A stretch of 64,000 nucleotides of DNA from Rhodopseudomonas telluris (GCF_042432815.1 NZ_JBHLWM010000008.1:62001-126000); one strand, 5' to 3'. Positions 53,386 through 63,434 are shown, numbered from the stretch's first letter. A program made the numbers and translations. The notes: generated by a model from the sequence alone, not told the origin.

Positions 53386-53847
53386 TCACAGCGGCAGCGC
53401 GATCGAATATTTCACCTGGCTGAGCGCGAAGCTCGACTCGATCGAGGCGATGCCGTCGAGGCGGGTCAGCTTGGTTTTCAGGAAGTTCTCGTAGGCGGCC
53501 AGATCGGTGGCGACCACCCGCAGGAGATAGTCGCGGTTGCCGGTCATCAGATAGCACTCCAGCACTTCGTCCCATTTCGAGATCGCCTTGGCGAAGCGGG
53601 TGAGGTCTTCTTCTTTCTGCCGCGTCAGCTTGATCGAGATGAAGACGCTGACATGCAGGCCGAGGGCCTTCTGATCGACCTGGGCGGTGTAGCGGCTGAT
53701 GACGCCGCGATTCTCCAGCAGCTTGACCCGGCGATGACACGGCGACACCGACAGGCCGACCTGATCGGCGAGCTCCTGCATGGTGATGCGGCCATCGGCC
53801 TGCAGTGCGGCGAGAATCTTGCGGTCGATCGCGTCGAGGTTGGGCAT
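53386..53847 (-). CDS. Lrp/AsnC-family regulator
   Basis: The product has 153 residues: N-terminal HTH (LDAIDRKILAALQADGRI ... LADQVGLSVSPCHRRV) and C-terminal ligand-binding RAM domain (VFISIKLTRQKEEDLTRF). Lrp-type proteins sense amino acids. It is divergent from the E1 gene, with 132 bp between starts, which is the mdeR-mde arrangement of Pseudomonas putida. It probably controls the E1 gene and itself in response to a sulfur or branched amino acid. Confidence 0.93.
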   Translation of the reverse strand: MPNLDAIDRKILAALQADGRITMQELADQVGLSVSPCHRRVKLLENRGVISRYTAQVDQKALGLHVSVFISIKLTRQKEEDLTRFAKAISKWDEVLECYLMTGNRDYLLRVVATDLAAYENFLKTKLTRLDGIASIESSFALSQVKYSIALPL

Positions 53848-53979
53848 TGGGATAAATCGCTCAGAAGACCTTTACAACAACGAGTTTATCCCAATTCAGA
53901 GCGCTGCGCCGCCATAAATTGAGAATATCCTGGCGGGGATCCATCGTAGACTTTGGCAATCTCAACGCAGGTGATCGCC

Positions 53980-56403
53980 ATGCCGCAATCCCCGGACCGC
54001 CTCGACTTGCTGAATGCGCTGACCCGGAAGGCGCTGTGGCTGTCGACCTGGATGATCCATCACGCCAATCATGTCCGTCCGAACGCGGATGGGCTGAAGG
54101 TTGGCGGTCATCAGGCATCGTCGGCGTCGCTCGCGACCATCATGTCCGCGCTGTATTTCGCGGTGCTGCGGCCGGAAGACCGCGTCGCGGTGAAGCCGCA
54201 TGCCAGCCCGATCTTCCACGCCATCCAGTATCTGTTCGGCCGGCAGAGCCGCGAACGTCTCGAAAATTTCCGCGGCTTCAAGGGCGCGCAATCCTATCCG
54301 TCGCGCACCAAGGACGCCGACGACGTCGATTTCTCGACCGGCTCGGTAGGCCTCGGTGTGGCGCAGACGCTGTTCTCCTCGCTGGTCCAGGACTACGTCA
54401 CGGCTCATGGCTGGATGAAGAATCGTCGCGAAGGTCGGATGATCGCGCTGGTCGGCGACGCCGAGATGGACGAGGGCAATATCTTCGAGGCGTTGCTCGA
54501 AGGCTGGAAGCACGGTCTCCGCAACACCTGGTGGGTGGTGGACTACAATCGTCAAAGTCTCGATGCGGTGGTCCGCGAAGGCTTGTGGGAGAAGTTCGAG
54601 TCGATGTTCCGCAATTTCGGCTGGGACGTCGTGATCGTGAAGTACGGCCGGCTGATGCAGCAGGCGTTTGCCGAGCCCGGCGGCGAGGCGCTGCGGCACT
54701 GGATCGACAACTGCCCGAACCAGATGTACGCGGCGCTGTGCTTCCAGGGCGGGGCGGCGTTCCGCAAGCGTCTCCAGGACGAAATCGGCGACCAGGGCGA
54801 GGTGTCGCGCCTGATCGACGCGCGCAGCGACGACGAACTGCTGGCGCTGATGTCCAATCTCGGCGGCCATGACATGGCGAGCCTGCTGGATGCGTTTGAA
54901 GCCATCGATCACGATCGCCCGGTGTGCTTCATCGCCTACACGATCAAGGGCGTCGGACTGCCGTTCCAGGGCCATAAGGATAATCACGCCGGGCTGATGA
55001 CGCCGGCGCAGATCGAAGCTTATCGCGCCGCGCAGAATATTTGCCCCGGCCACGAATGGGATCGTTTCGAAGGCCTGACGCAGGACACCGCGGCGCTCGA
55101 TGCGCTGTTACGGAGCGCGCCCCTCAATGGCGGAGGGGAGCGCCGCCTGCGCGCGCCGGTTGTCGACGTACCCGACCGGCTGTCGTTCAAGCCGAGCCCG
55201 CAGATGTCGACCCAGCAGGGTTTCGGCCTGATCCTCAACGAACTGGCGCGCGGCGACAGCGCGCTGGCGTCCCGGATCGTGACGGCATCGCCGGATGTCA
55301 CGGTCTCAACGAATCTCGGCGCCTGGGTCAATCGCCGCGGCCTGTTCGCGCGCGCCGAGAAGGCTGATTTGTTCCGCAGCGAGAAAATTCCGACCACGTT
55401 CAACTGGGACTTCTCGCCCAACGGCCAACATATCGAGCTCGGCATCGCCGAGATGAATTTGTTCATCCTGATGTCTGCTCTCGGACTGTCGCATTCCATC
55501 AACGGAGAGCGACTGCTGCCGATCGCCACGCTGTACGACCCTTTCATCCAGCGCGGGCTCGATGCGCTGAACTACGCCTGTTACCAGGACGCGCGCTTCA
55601 TGGTGGCCGCGACGCCGTCCGGCATCACGCTGGCGCCGGAAGGCGGCGCGCATCAGTCGATTGCAACGCCGCTGATCGGGATCGCACAGGACGGGCTGGC
55701 GTCGTTCGAGCCTGCCTTCGTTGACGAACTCGCGACGATCATGCGTTGGGGCTTCGAGCATATGCAGCGCGACAACGTCGAAGGCGGCGATGCCGACGAC
55801 GGCATGCGGTCCGGCGGTTCGGTCTATTTGCGGCTGTCGACGCGGATGATCGAGCAACCGCAGCGGATGTTGACGCCGGATTTGGAGAAGGCCTTCGTCA
55901 ACGGCGCCTATTGGCTGCGTAAGCCGGGCCCGAACTGCGAGCTGGTGATCGCATACACCGGCGCCGTCGCGCCCGAGGCGATCGAGGCCGTCGGCCTGCT
56001 CGGCGACAGCCGTCGCGATATCGGACTCCTGGCGATCACGTCCGCCGACCGGTTGCATGCGGGCTGGACGGCGGCGCGCCGCCTGCGCCGTGCACATCGA
56101 GGATCGCGCCACGCCAGCCATATCGAAAATCTGCTTGCTCCGCTGCCGCGGAGCTGCGGCATCGTCACCGTGCTGGATGGTCATCCGGCGACGCTGGGGT
56201 GGATCGGTGCGGTCTGCGGTCATCGGATGGAAGCGCTTGGGGTCGAGCATTTTGGCCAGACCGGCAGCATTCCGGAGCTGTATCGGCACTACGGCATCGA
56301 TGCCAACGCGATCATCGATGCTGCTGAAAGTCTTGTTGGGGGCGCTCCCGTGCTGCACCGGAAGATGGCCGTCCAGTTTTTGCCGATGAGCTATGGTGAA
56401 TAG
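53980..56403 (+). CDS. AceE/MdeB-like 2-oxoacid dehydrogenase E1 (thiamine diphosphate)
   Basis: The product has 807 residues from the ATG at 53980; TTG at 53953 adds nine. It has the full homodimeric E1 layout: an N-terminal ThDP domain (GDAEMDEGNIFEALLEGW), a central Pyr domain (ELGIAEMNLF) and a C-terminal domain. It is shorter than AceE (~890). Lrp in divergent position fits MdeB (2-oxobutyrate E1 of methionine catabolism). No mdeA (methionine gamma-lyase), E2 or E3 gene is nearby, so the partner subunits must be elsewhere. Confidence 0.85.
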   Translation: MPQSPDRLDLLNALTRKALWLSTWMIHHANHVRPNADGLKVGGHQASSASLATIMSALYFAVLRPEDRVAVKPHASPIFHAIQYLFGRQSRERLENFRGFKGAQSYPSRTKDADDVDFSTGSVGLGVAQTLFSSLVQDYVTAHGWMKNRREGRMIALVGDAEMDEGNIFEALLEGWKHGLRNTWWVVDYNRQSLDAVVREGLWEKFESMFRNFGWDVVIVKYGRLMQQAFAEPGGEALRHWIDNCPNQMYAALCFQGGAAFRKRLQDEIGDQGEVSRLIDARSDDELLALMSNLGGHDMASLLDAFEAIDHDRPVCFIAYTIKGVGLPFQGHKDNHAGLMTPAQIEAYRAAQNICPGHEWDRFEGLTQDTAALDALLRSAPLNGGGERRLRAPVVDVPDRLSFKPSPQMSTQQGFGLILNELARGDSALASRIVTASPDVTVSTNLGAWVNRRGLFARAEKADLFRSEKIPTTFNWDFSPNGQHIELGIAEMNLFILMSALGLSHSINGERLLPIATLYDPFIQRGLDALNYACYQDARFMVAATPSGITLAPEGGAHQSIATPLIGIAQDGLASFEPAFVDELATIMRWGFEHMQRDNVEGGDADDGMRSGGSVYLRLSTRMIEQPQRMLTPDLEKAFVNGAYWLRKPGPNCELVIAYTGAVAPEAIEAVGLLGDSRRDIGLLAITSADRLHAGWTAARRLRRAHRGSRHASHIENLLAPLPRSCGIVTVLDGHPATLGWIGAVCGHRMEALGVEHFGQTGSIPELYRHYGIDANAIIDAAESLVGGAPVLHRKMAVQFLPMSYGE

Positions 56404-56546
56404 TTGGTTGATTGCACAATAAGCGAACTCCAAAGCCGGAATCGGGGGCAGTATTACTTGTCTCGGTTTGTCTTTCTTTTTGATCTTTAAGCATTAGGCA
56501 AAACTACGATGGGATATTGAGGCGTCTTCGCTGGTCTGGACCGGAT

Positions 56547-58568
56547 ATGCTTCAATTTTCTCCCGCATGGGATCAGCAGCACATTGGCCTGGTGGTTCTT
56601 GGGCTCGCGCTGTGTCTGCTCGGCGGCATGGCGGCGGCCGGAGCGCTCCGCTTTACTTACGTCAGCTCCGGCCGTGTCCGACGGGGCTGGGTCGTTGCGG
56701 GCTGCGTGGCCGCAGGCTGCGCCATCATCAGCGCGCTGACTGTCGTGCTGCTGCTGGCGTTTCCTGAGGCACCGGCTGTACGCAACTTCGCTCTCTCCCT
56801 CGTCACCCTGACGATCCTGGGCTTGACGGTGACCGTCGCGATGGCGGTCTGGTCCGGCGCGCACGGGACCGAAAACGTTCGCGACGCTTTAGCCAAGCGC
56901 ATGATGGTGCTCGACGCGGTGGTGCATGAGGACAGGCTGGGGTTCTGCTTGTTCAGCCCCAATGGCCGGTTGGAGTCCTGGAACGAAGCGTTTCTCGAGA
57001 TTTATGCGATTCCTCCCGGCCAGGCGCTCGCCGGCAGCCGGTTGAAGGACCTCGTCGAGATACTTCGAGTCAGCGGCAATCAGCTCGTCGACGTCGAACA
57101 ACTCGCGGAAATCAAGGCGGCCAGTGCCAGCGGCGAGCCATCGGAGGCGATCATCGCGCTCCTTGATGGCCGACACATCAAGATCGAATTCCGACCGTTG
57201 CCGAACGGCGGCTGGATCGCCAAACACTCCGACGTCACCGATTACAAGATGGCCGAGCAGCGTTTCGCCTATGTCACGCTGCATGATCTGGCCACTGGCC
57301 TGCCGAACCGTGCCGCGTTCAATCAGCGGATCGTGCAGAGCCTCGCTGTGGCCCGCGAACAGCACGCGAGCTTCGCGGTGATCCGGCTCGGGATCGATCG
57401 GTTCAAAGAGATCAACGACGTGTTCGGCCAGTCGGTCGGCGACGCTGTGCTCGCCAGGATGGCGGCGCAGCTCACCGAAACCTGTCACTGGGGCTTTCTC
57501 GCGCGTCCAGGCGGTGACGAGTTCTCGATCGTCACGCCGCCCGATCAGACCGAGGGGGCGGTGCAGGAGATCTGCGCCCAGGTCGCCGCGCTCTGCGATA
57601 TCGCATTCGACATCGAGGGACACACGATTCGCGTTGGCTCGACGGCCGGCGTCAGCATCTATCCCCGCGACGGCGACAACGCCGACACGCTGATCGCTCA
57701 TGCCGACGTTGCGTTGTATCGTGCCAAGACCGAACGTCGAGGCACCGTCTGCCTGTTCGAACCATCGATGGACCTGCAGATCCGCGAGAAGCGTGCTCTG
57801 CAGCGCGAACTCGCCGAGGCTGTGCAGAACGGTGAGTTCGAACTCCATTATCAGCCGCAGGCGACCACCCAGGGTGAAATCGTCGGCTTCGAGGCTTTGC
57901 TGCGCTGGCGGCATCCGGTCCGTGGCATGGTGTCGCCCGCTGTGTTCATTCCCCTGGCGGAAGAAACCGGGTTGATCGGAGCGATCGACGAGTGGGTGCT
58001 GCGTAGCGCCTGTGCGGAGGCTGCCTCCTGGCCCAAGCCTTTGGCGATCGCCGTCAACCTGTCGCCGCTCGATTTCCGGCGGCTCGACGTGCCGACGTTG
58101 ATTCTTCAGGTGCTGATGGAGACGGGGCTCGACCCGAAACGGCTCGAAGTCGAGATCACCGAAGGCGTGCTGATCGACGATTTCGCCGGCGCCATCGCGA
58201 TCCTGCGGCGAATCAAGAATCTCGGCGTCCGCGTCGCGATGGATGATTTCGGCGCCGGCTACTCGTCGTTGTCCTATCTGCAATCGTTCCCGTTCGACAA
58301 AATCAAGATCGATCAGGTGTTCACCCGGAAGCTGGAAATCAATCCGGATTCCGCTGCGATCGTCGAGGCGATCCTCGATCTTGCCCGCCGTCTGAAGCTG
58401 CCGGTGATCGCTGAAGGCGTTGAGACGGAAAGCCAGCTCGCTTTTCTGGCAGGCGCGGGGTGCCAGGAAGTGCAGGGCTATCTGATCGGCAAGCCGCACC
58501 CGCTCGAACAGTATCGCCACATCACCGGCGTCGCGGCGCCCGCTCAGCGGATCGCACAGGCCGGCTGA
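56547..58568 (+). CDS. Membrane PAS-GGDEF-EAL protein (cyclic-di-GMP turnover)
   Basis: The product has about 673 residues from ATG 56547. Three transmembrane helices in the first ~105 residues, a PAS-like domain (~115-230), GGDEF domain with an intact active site (GGDEF at ~322) and EAL domain (EALLRW at ~449, with DDFGAGYSSL and ENxx-like conserved residues). Both catalytic domains look intact, so the net activity cannot be told from sequence. Alternative start: TTG at 56517. Confidence 0.92.
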   Translation: MLQFSPAWDQQHIGLVVLGLALCLLGGMAAAGALRFTYVSSGRVRRGWVVAGCVAAGCAIISALTVVLLLAFPEAPAVRNFALSLVTLTILGLTVTVAMAVWSGAHGTENVRDALAKRMMVLDAVVHEDRLGFCLFSPNGRLESWNEAFLEIYAIPPGQALAGSRLKDLVEILRVSGNQLVDVEQLAEIKAASASGEPSEAIIALLDGRHIKIEFRPLPNGGWIAKHSDVTDYKMAEQRFAYVTLHDLATGLPNRAAFNQRIVQSLAVAREQHASFAVIRLGIDRFKEINDVFGQSVGDAVLARMAAQLTETCHWGFLARPGGDEFSIVTPPDQTEGAVQEICAQVAALCDIAFDIEGHTIRVGSTAGVSIYPRDGDNADTLIAHADVALYRAKTERRGTVCLFEPSMDLQIREKRALQRELAEAVQNGEFELHYQPQATTQGEIVGFEALLRWRHPVRGMVSPAVFIPLAEETGLIGAIDEWVLRSACAEAASWPKPLAIAVNLSPLDFRRLDVPTLILQVLMETGLDPKRLEVEITEGVLIDDFAGAIAILRRIKNLGVRVAMDDFGAGYSSLSYLQSFPFDKIKIDQVFTRKLEINPDSAAIVEAILDLARRLKLPVIAEGVETESQLAFLAGAGCQEVQGYLIGKPHPLEQYRHITGVAAPAQRIAQAG

Positions 58569-58810
58569 TTTTGTTGCGCTGCAATGCGCGGCAAAGTCGC
58601 GGTTTGCGGCCGGCGCGCGACGAGATCGCACACGCTCAATTGTCTTGTCCGGCCTTGCTCCGTTCGCGGCAGTGTTTTTATATGCGCTCCCCCGCACATG
58701 GCGGGCCCAACCTCATTCGCGTTGCCCGGGCGAGGATGCTCGCCGGAGGCGCCGCCGTCCGCACCGACTCCTGCCACCACCGCAATCAAAATCAGAAGAA
58801 GAGGTTCACG

Positions 58811-60241
58811 ATGGTCAACCGCATGCAATTCTACATCGACGGCGCCTGGGTCGATCCCGTCGCTCCCAAGTCGACGCCGGTCGTCAATCCGGCCACCGAG
58901 GAGGCGATGTATGAGGTTGCACTCGGCTCCAAGGCCGACGTCGACAAGGCCGTCGCTGCGGCCAAGCGGGCGTTCGAAACGTTTTCGCAGACCAGCCGCG
59001 AGGAGCGCATCGCGCTGCTCGAGAAGATCATTGCGATCTACAAGGGCCGCATGAAGGAGATCGGCGCCGCGGTGTCGGACGAGATGGGCGCGCCGCTGCC
59101 GATGGCCGAGAAGATGCAGGCCGGCGCCGGCCTCGGCCACATCATGTCCACGCTCGACGTGCTGAAGAACTACGTCTTCGAGGAGCCGATGGGCTCGGCG
59201 GTCATCGTGCGTGAGCCGATCGGGGTGGTCGGCATGATCACGCCATGGAATTGGCCGCTCAATCAGATCGCCTGCAAGGTCGCGCCTGCGCTCGCTGCCG
59301 GCTGCACCATGATCCTGAAGCCCTCCGAATTCACCCCGACTTCGGCTCTGATCTTCGCAGAGATCCTGCATGAAGCCGGCGTGCCGAAGGGCGTGTTCAA
59401 CCTCGTCAATGGCCTCGGCCCCGAGGTCGGTGCGGCGATGAGCGAGCATCCCGATATCGACATGATCTCGTTCACCGGCTCGACCCGCGCCGGCATCGAT
59501 GTCGCCAAGCGCGCGGCGCCGACGGTGAAGCGCGTCAGCCAGGAACTCGGCGGCAAGTCGCCGAACGTGATCCTGGAAGATGCCGACCTGACCAAGGCGG
59601 TCACCAGTGGCGTGATGCACATGTTCAACAACTCCGGCCAGTCGTGCAACGCGCCGAGCCGGATGATCGTGCCGCTGTCGAAGATGAAAGAAGTCGCCGC
59701 GATCGCCAAGGGCGTCGCGGAGAAGACCAAGGCCGGCGATCCGCGCGGCGAGGGCACCACGATCGGCCCGGTGGTTAATCGCGGCCAATGGGACAAGATC
59801 CAGGCGCTCATCCACAAGGGCATCGAGGAAGGTGCGACGCTGGTCGCGGGCGGCCCCGGCCTGCCGGAAGGCGTCAACAAGGGCTTCTACGTCCGTCCGA
59901 CCGTGTTCGCCGACGTCACCGACAACATGACCATCGCGCGCGAAGAGATCTTCGGGCCGGTGCTGGTGATCATGGGCGCCAAGGACGAGGACGAGGCGGT
60001 CAAGCTCGCCAACGATACGCCCTATGGTCTGGCGGGCTACGTCTCGGCTGGTTCTGTCGAACGCGCCCGCAAGGTCGGTCGGCAGATCCGCGCCGGCAAC
60101 GTCAATCTGCAGGGCGTGCCGAACGAACGCACCGCGCCGTTCGGCGGCTACAAGCAGTCGGGCAACGGCCGTGAGTGGGGCAAGTTCGGTCTCGAAGAAT
60201 ATCTCGAGGTCAAGGCGATCGCCGGCTTCAACGCCGCCTGA
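58811..60241 (+). CDS. NAD(P)-dependent aldehyde dehydrogenase
   Basis: The product has 476 residues. Catalytic C279 (NNSGQSCNAP), general base E245 (SQELGGKSPN), N in TPWNWPLNQ, and cofactor glycines (FTGSTRAG) are all present. The start ATG follows AGAGG. The longest open frame from 58460 runs into the previous gene and is not used. A strong terminator follows 32 bp after the stop. Aldehyde substrate is unknown. Confidence 0.94.
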   Translation: MVNRMQFYIDGAWVDPVAPKSTPVVNPATEEAMYEVALGSKADVDKAVAAAKRAFETFSQTSREERIALLEKIIAIYKGRMKEIGAAVSDEMGAPLPMAEKMQAGAGLGHIMSTLDVLKNYVFEEPMGSAVIVREPIGVVGMITPWNWPLNQIACKVAPALAAGCTMILKPSEFTPTSALIFAEILHEAGVPKGVFNLVNGLGPEVGAAMSEHPDIDMISFTGSTRAGIDVAKRAAPTVKRVSQELGGKSPNVILEDADLTKAVTSGVMHMFNNSGQSCNAPSRMIVPLSKMKEVAAIAKGVAEKTKAGDPRGEGTTIGPVVNRGQWDKIQALIHKGIEEGATLVAGGPGLPEGVNKGFYVRPTVFADVTDNMTIAREEIFGPVLVIMGAKDEDEAVKLANDTPYGLAGYVSAGSVERARKVGRQIRAGNVNLQGVPNERTAPFGGYKQSGNGREWGKFGLEEYLEVKAIAGFNAA

Positions 60242-60273
60242 TCGCGCCCCCCCAATTCCGAGTTGATCAGTCA

Positions 60274-60310
60274 CGCCGGGACGGTTCCACCGTCCCGGCG
60301 TTTGCATTTC
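60274..60310 (+). terminator. Rho-independent terminator after aldehyde dehydrogenase
   Basis: CGCCGGGACGGT (60274-60285), TCC loop, ACCGTCCCGGCG (60289-60300): a perfect 12-bp stem followed by TTTGCATTTC. The stem is one of the strongest in the window. Confidence 0.8.
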
Positions 60311-60425
60311 AGATCCAGCTCCTAATCCGGTAGTCGTCCGAGTAGTTGGGTCATGACCTCGTCGCTAAAAGCGGGTTCAATGTTGCGGTTGGAGGTCGAT
60401 TCGTCGGCCGACGGTGAAGGATCTC

Positions 60426-60530
60426 ATGAACACGCTCATTCCCGACGCGCATCGACGCCAGTTCCTGACCATCGGCCTCAGCGGCCTCGCTATTCTGATC
60501 GCGTTGCTGGTGGCCAAGATCATCACTTGA
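60426..60530 (+). CDS. Small membrane protein, 34 residues
   Basis: This short open frame begins at ATG with AAGGA five bases upstream. The product has a polar, basic N-terminus (IPDAHRRQ) and a single hydrophobic helix (FLTIGLSGLAILIALLVA) ending KIIT, the layout of small single-pass membrane peptides. It lies 125 bp past the aldehyde dehydrogenase terminator and 66 bp before the IlvD-family gene, so it could be the first gene of the latter unit. It was found by reading; no family is recognised. Confidence 0.55.
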   Translation: MNTLIPDAHRRQFLTIGLSGLAILIALLVAKIIT

Positions 60531-60595
60531 CCGCCCGCGATTGACATCCGCTTCCGCCACCCTTCAATTGCCGCGAAACGGCAGCGGGATGGGAC

Positions 60596-62305
60596 ATGGC
60601 GGACGGACTGCGCAAGGGACTCACTTCTTACGGCGACGCCGGGTTCTCGCTGTTTCTTCGCAAGGCCTTCATCAAGGCCATGGGCTATTCGGACGATGCG
60701 CTCGAACGTCCAATCGTCGGCATCACCAACACGCACAGCGATTACAATCCCTGCCACGGCAACGTTCCGCAGATCATCGAGGCGGTGAAACGTGGCGTGA
60801 TGCTGGCGGGCGCGATGCCGATGGTGTTTCCGACCATCTCGATCGCTGAAAGTTTCGCGCATCCGACCTCGATGTATCTGCGCAATCTGATGGCGATGGA
60901 CACCGAGGAGATGATCCGCGCCCAGCCGATGGACGCGGTGGTGGTGATCGGCGGCTGCGACAAGACACTGCCGGCGCAGATCATGGCGGCGGTGTCGGCC
61001 GATCTGCCGACGGTTGTGATTCCGGTCGGACCGATGGTGGTCGGGCATCACAAGGGCGAGGTGCTTGGCGCCTGCACAGACTGCCGCAGGCTGTGGGCGA
61101 AGCATCGTGCCGGCGAAATCGACGAGGTGGAGATCGAGGCCGTCAATGGCCGACTCGCGCCGTCGGTCGGTACCTGCATGGTGATGGGCACGGCCTCAAC
61201 GATGGCGTGCCTCACCGAGGCCATGGGCCTGTCGCTGCCGATGAGCGCGACGATTCCGGCGCCGCATGCTGAACGTTTCCGCTCGGCCGAGGAGAGCGGC
61301 CGCGTCGCCGCGCAGATGGCCAGGGCCAAGGGGCCGAAGCCCAGCGAACTGCTCACGCCCGCCGCGTTCCGCAACGCGCAGGTGGTGCTGCAGGCGATCG
61401 GCGGCTCCACCAATGGACTGATCCACCTCACCGCAATCGCCGGCCGCGTCCCCCACAAGATCGATCTCGATGTGTTCGACAGCATCGGCCGCGACGTTCC
61501 GGTGCTGGTCGATCTCAAGCCCTCCGGCGCGCACTACATGGAGCACTTTCATCACGCCGGCGGCGTACCCAAGCTGATGGCGCAACTCGGCGAACTGATC
61601 GATCTCGATGCCGGGACGATCACCGGCGCGACGCTGCGCGAGGTCGTGGCGAAGGCTGAGGATGTGCCGGGCCAGGACGTGATCCGCTCGCGCGACAATC
61701 CGATCCGCCGGGAAGGCGGCATTGCGTTTCTCACCGGCAATCTCGCGCCGCGCGGCGCAGTCATCAAGCACGCAGCGGCGTCGCCCAAGCTCATGCAGCA
61801 CACCGGCCGGGCGGTGGTGTTCGACTCGGTCGAAGACATGACGTTGCGGATCGATGACCCTGATCTCGATGTCACCGCCGACGACGTGCTGGTTCTGCGC
61901 AACGCCGGGCCGAAGGGCGCACCGGGGATGCCGGAGGCGGGCTATCTGCCGATCCCGCTGAAGCTGGCCCGGGCAGGGGTGAAGGACATGGTTCGGATCT
62001 CGGACGCACGCATGAGCGGCACCGCGTTCGGCACCATCGTGCTGCACATTACCCCGGAGAGCGCCGACGGCGGGCCGCTGGCGCTGATCGAGACCGGCGA
62101 TCGCATCACATTGGACGTGGCGGCGCGGAGGATCGATCTGCTGGTGGACGCGAGCGAACTCGCTCGCCGCCGGGTATCGTTGCCTTCGTCTGCCGTGGCG
62201 CGGCCGCCGCGCGGCTACGCGCAACTGTTCCACGACACGATCCTGCAGGCGGATGAAGGCTGCGACTTCGATTTTCTCACTGCGGCCGGGCGCGGCGAGC
62301 GCTGA
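60596..62305 (+). CDS. IlvD/Edd-family dehydratase
   Basis: The product has 569 residues. The cluster ligands fit C53 (YNPCHGN), C121 (GGCDKT) and C194 (GTCMVMGTAS), the pattern of 2Fe-2S members that dehydrate sugar acids. Its length and start (MADGLRKGLTSYGD) fit the sugar-acid dehydratase branch more than biosynthetic IlvD, but the choice is unsure. A Shine-Dalgarno GGGA precedes the ATG. It ends 10 bp from the convergent hypothetical gene. Confidence 0.88.
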   Translation: MADGLRKGLTSYGDAGFSLFLRKAFIKAMGYSDDALERPIVGITNTHSDYNPCHGNVPQIIEAVKRGVMLAGAMPMVFPTISIAESFAHPTSMYLRNLMAMDTEEMIRAQPMDAVVVIGGCDKTLPAQIMAAVSADLPTVVIPVGPMVVGHHKGEVLGACTDCRRLWAKHRAGEIDEVEIEAVNGRLAPSVGTCMVMGTASTMACLTEAMGLSLPMSATIPAPHAERFRSAEESGRVAAQMARAKGPKPSELLTPAAFRNAQVVLQAIGGSTNGLIHLTAIAGRVPHKIDLDVFDSIGRDVPVLVDLKPSGAHYMEHFHHAGGVPKLMAQLGELIDLDAGTITGATLREVVAKAEDVPGQDVIRSRDNPIRREGGIAFLTGNLAPRGAVIKHAAASPKLMQHTGRAVVFDSVEDMTLRIDDPDLDVTADDVLVLRNAGPKGAPGMPEAGYLPIPLKLARAGVKDMVRISDARMSGTAFGTIVLHITPESADGGPLALIETGDRITLDVAARRIDLLVDASELARRRVSLPSSAVARPPRGYAQLFHDTILQADEGCDFDFLTAAGRGER

Positions 62306-62315
62306 TCTCAGCGTC

Positions 62316-62594
62316 CTACATCAGCGTGGCTTCGAGCTCTTCCAGCATCGCCAGGGTTTCGAGATCGCCGTTGTCTTCAAGCAATTCGCGGAGCGTCGGC
62401 AGATAGTTGTGCAGCACGCGCAGATCGTCGAGACCCTGCTTCTCGCGTAGTTCGGTGCGCTTCTGCGCGAAGTAGGCCCAGAACGGATTCCCTGCGGCGT
62501 CGATGTGTTTTTGTAATCGCGTCATCACGCGCTCGGATCGAACCTCCCAGTTGCAGTTCCTGAAGCTGACATAGCGATCGAACGAATCCGACAT
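62316..62594 (-). CDS. Conserved hypothetical protein, 92 residues
   Basis: ATG at 62594 with GGAG upstream gives 92 residues; the longer Arg-rich reading to 62648 is less likely. Largely helical, charged, with RSERVMTRLQKH and LPTLRELLEDNGD. There is no signal peptide or membrane helix. No family is recognised. Confidence 0.7.
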   Translation of the reverse strand: MSDSFDRYVSFRNCNWEVRSERVMTRLQKHIDAAGNPFWAYFAQKRTELREKQGLDDLRVLHNYLPTLRELLEDNGDLETLAMLEELEATLM

Positions 62595-62738
62595 TCCAAA
62601 CTCCAAAAGGCGGCGGGCTCGCCGTCGAAGCAAGCGATATGCCATCATGACGCATGAGCGATTGTGCCTGGGCGTGTCGGATCGGCCTGGCGCGATTCGT
62701 CCTGGTGAATGATGCCCACCTCATCCCGGAGGATTGCA

Positions 62739-63434
62739 ATGAGCCTGAAGCCCGCCGCCGAGCTTGCCCGACTCAGCCAGGCCCGTTTTCCCAATGAAAG
62801 CGCGGATTATCGCCGCGCCCGCACCGAGCTGCTCGCCGAGGAGATCGAGCTGCGCCGCCATATCGAACGTGTCGCCGAATTGCGCCGGCAGTTGCCGCCG
62901 GGCGGCGAAGTTACCGGCGCTTATTCGTTCGAAGGCGAGGGCGGGCGAACCGACTTCGCCGGACTGTTTGGCGATAAGTCGACACTGGTGGTCTACAGCT
63001 ACATGTTCGGACCGCAGCGCAGCGAGCCATGTCCGATGTGCAGCTCGTTGCTGAGTGCCTGGGACGGCGAGGTTCCGGACATCACCCAGCGGGTCGCGCT
63101 GGCGGTCGTTGCGCGGTCGCCGCTCGAGCGGCTGATCGCTTTCAAGCGCGCCCGCGGCTGGCATCACCTGCCGCTGTTCACCGATGTCACGGGGGAGTAC
63201 AGCCGCGACTACGGCGGCATCGGTCCGGACGGCGGCGACGACGCGGCCTTCAACGTGTTCAGCCGCCGCGATGGCACGATCCGGCATTTCTGGGCCGGCG
63301 AGATGTTCGCCGCCACCGCCGACCCCGGTCAGGACCCGCGCGGCGCCCCGGATCTGATGCCGTTGTGGACGATTCTCGACTGCACGCCCGAGGGCCGGGG
63401 GGCCGATTGGTACCCGAAACTCCGCTACGGCTGA
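62739..63434 (+). CDS. DUF899 thioredoxin-like family protein
   Basis: The product has 231 residues. GGAGGA precedes the ATG at 62739. A helical, charged N-terminal part is followed by a thioredoxin-like fold with SEPCPMCSSLLSAWDG, VALAVVARSPLERL and GDDAAFNVFSRRDGTIRHFW. The CPMC pair is where a redox disulfide would be expected. Cytoplasmic; function not established. Confidence 0.85.
   Translation: MSLKPAAELARLSQARFPNESADYRRARTELLAEEIELRRHIERVAELRRQLPPGGEVTGAYSFEGEGGRTDFAGLFGDKSTLVVYSYMFGPQRSEPCPMCSSLLSAWDGEVPDITQRVALAVVARSPLERLIAFKRARGWHHLPLFTDVTGEYSRDYGGIGPDGGDDAAFNVFSRRDGTIRHFWAGEMFAATADPGQDPRGAPDLMPLWTILDCTPEGRGADWYPKLRYG

Noticed and set aside
56404..56546. FNR-like TTGATTGCACAAT before the GGDEF-EAL gene
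   Set aside because: The right half-site does not fit ATCAA or the required spacing.
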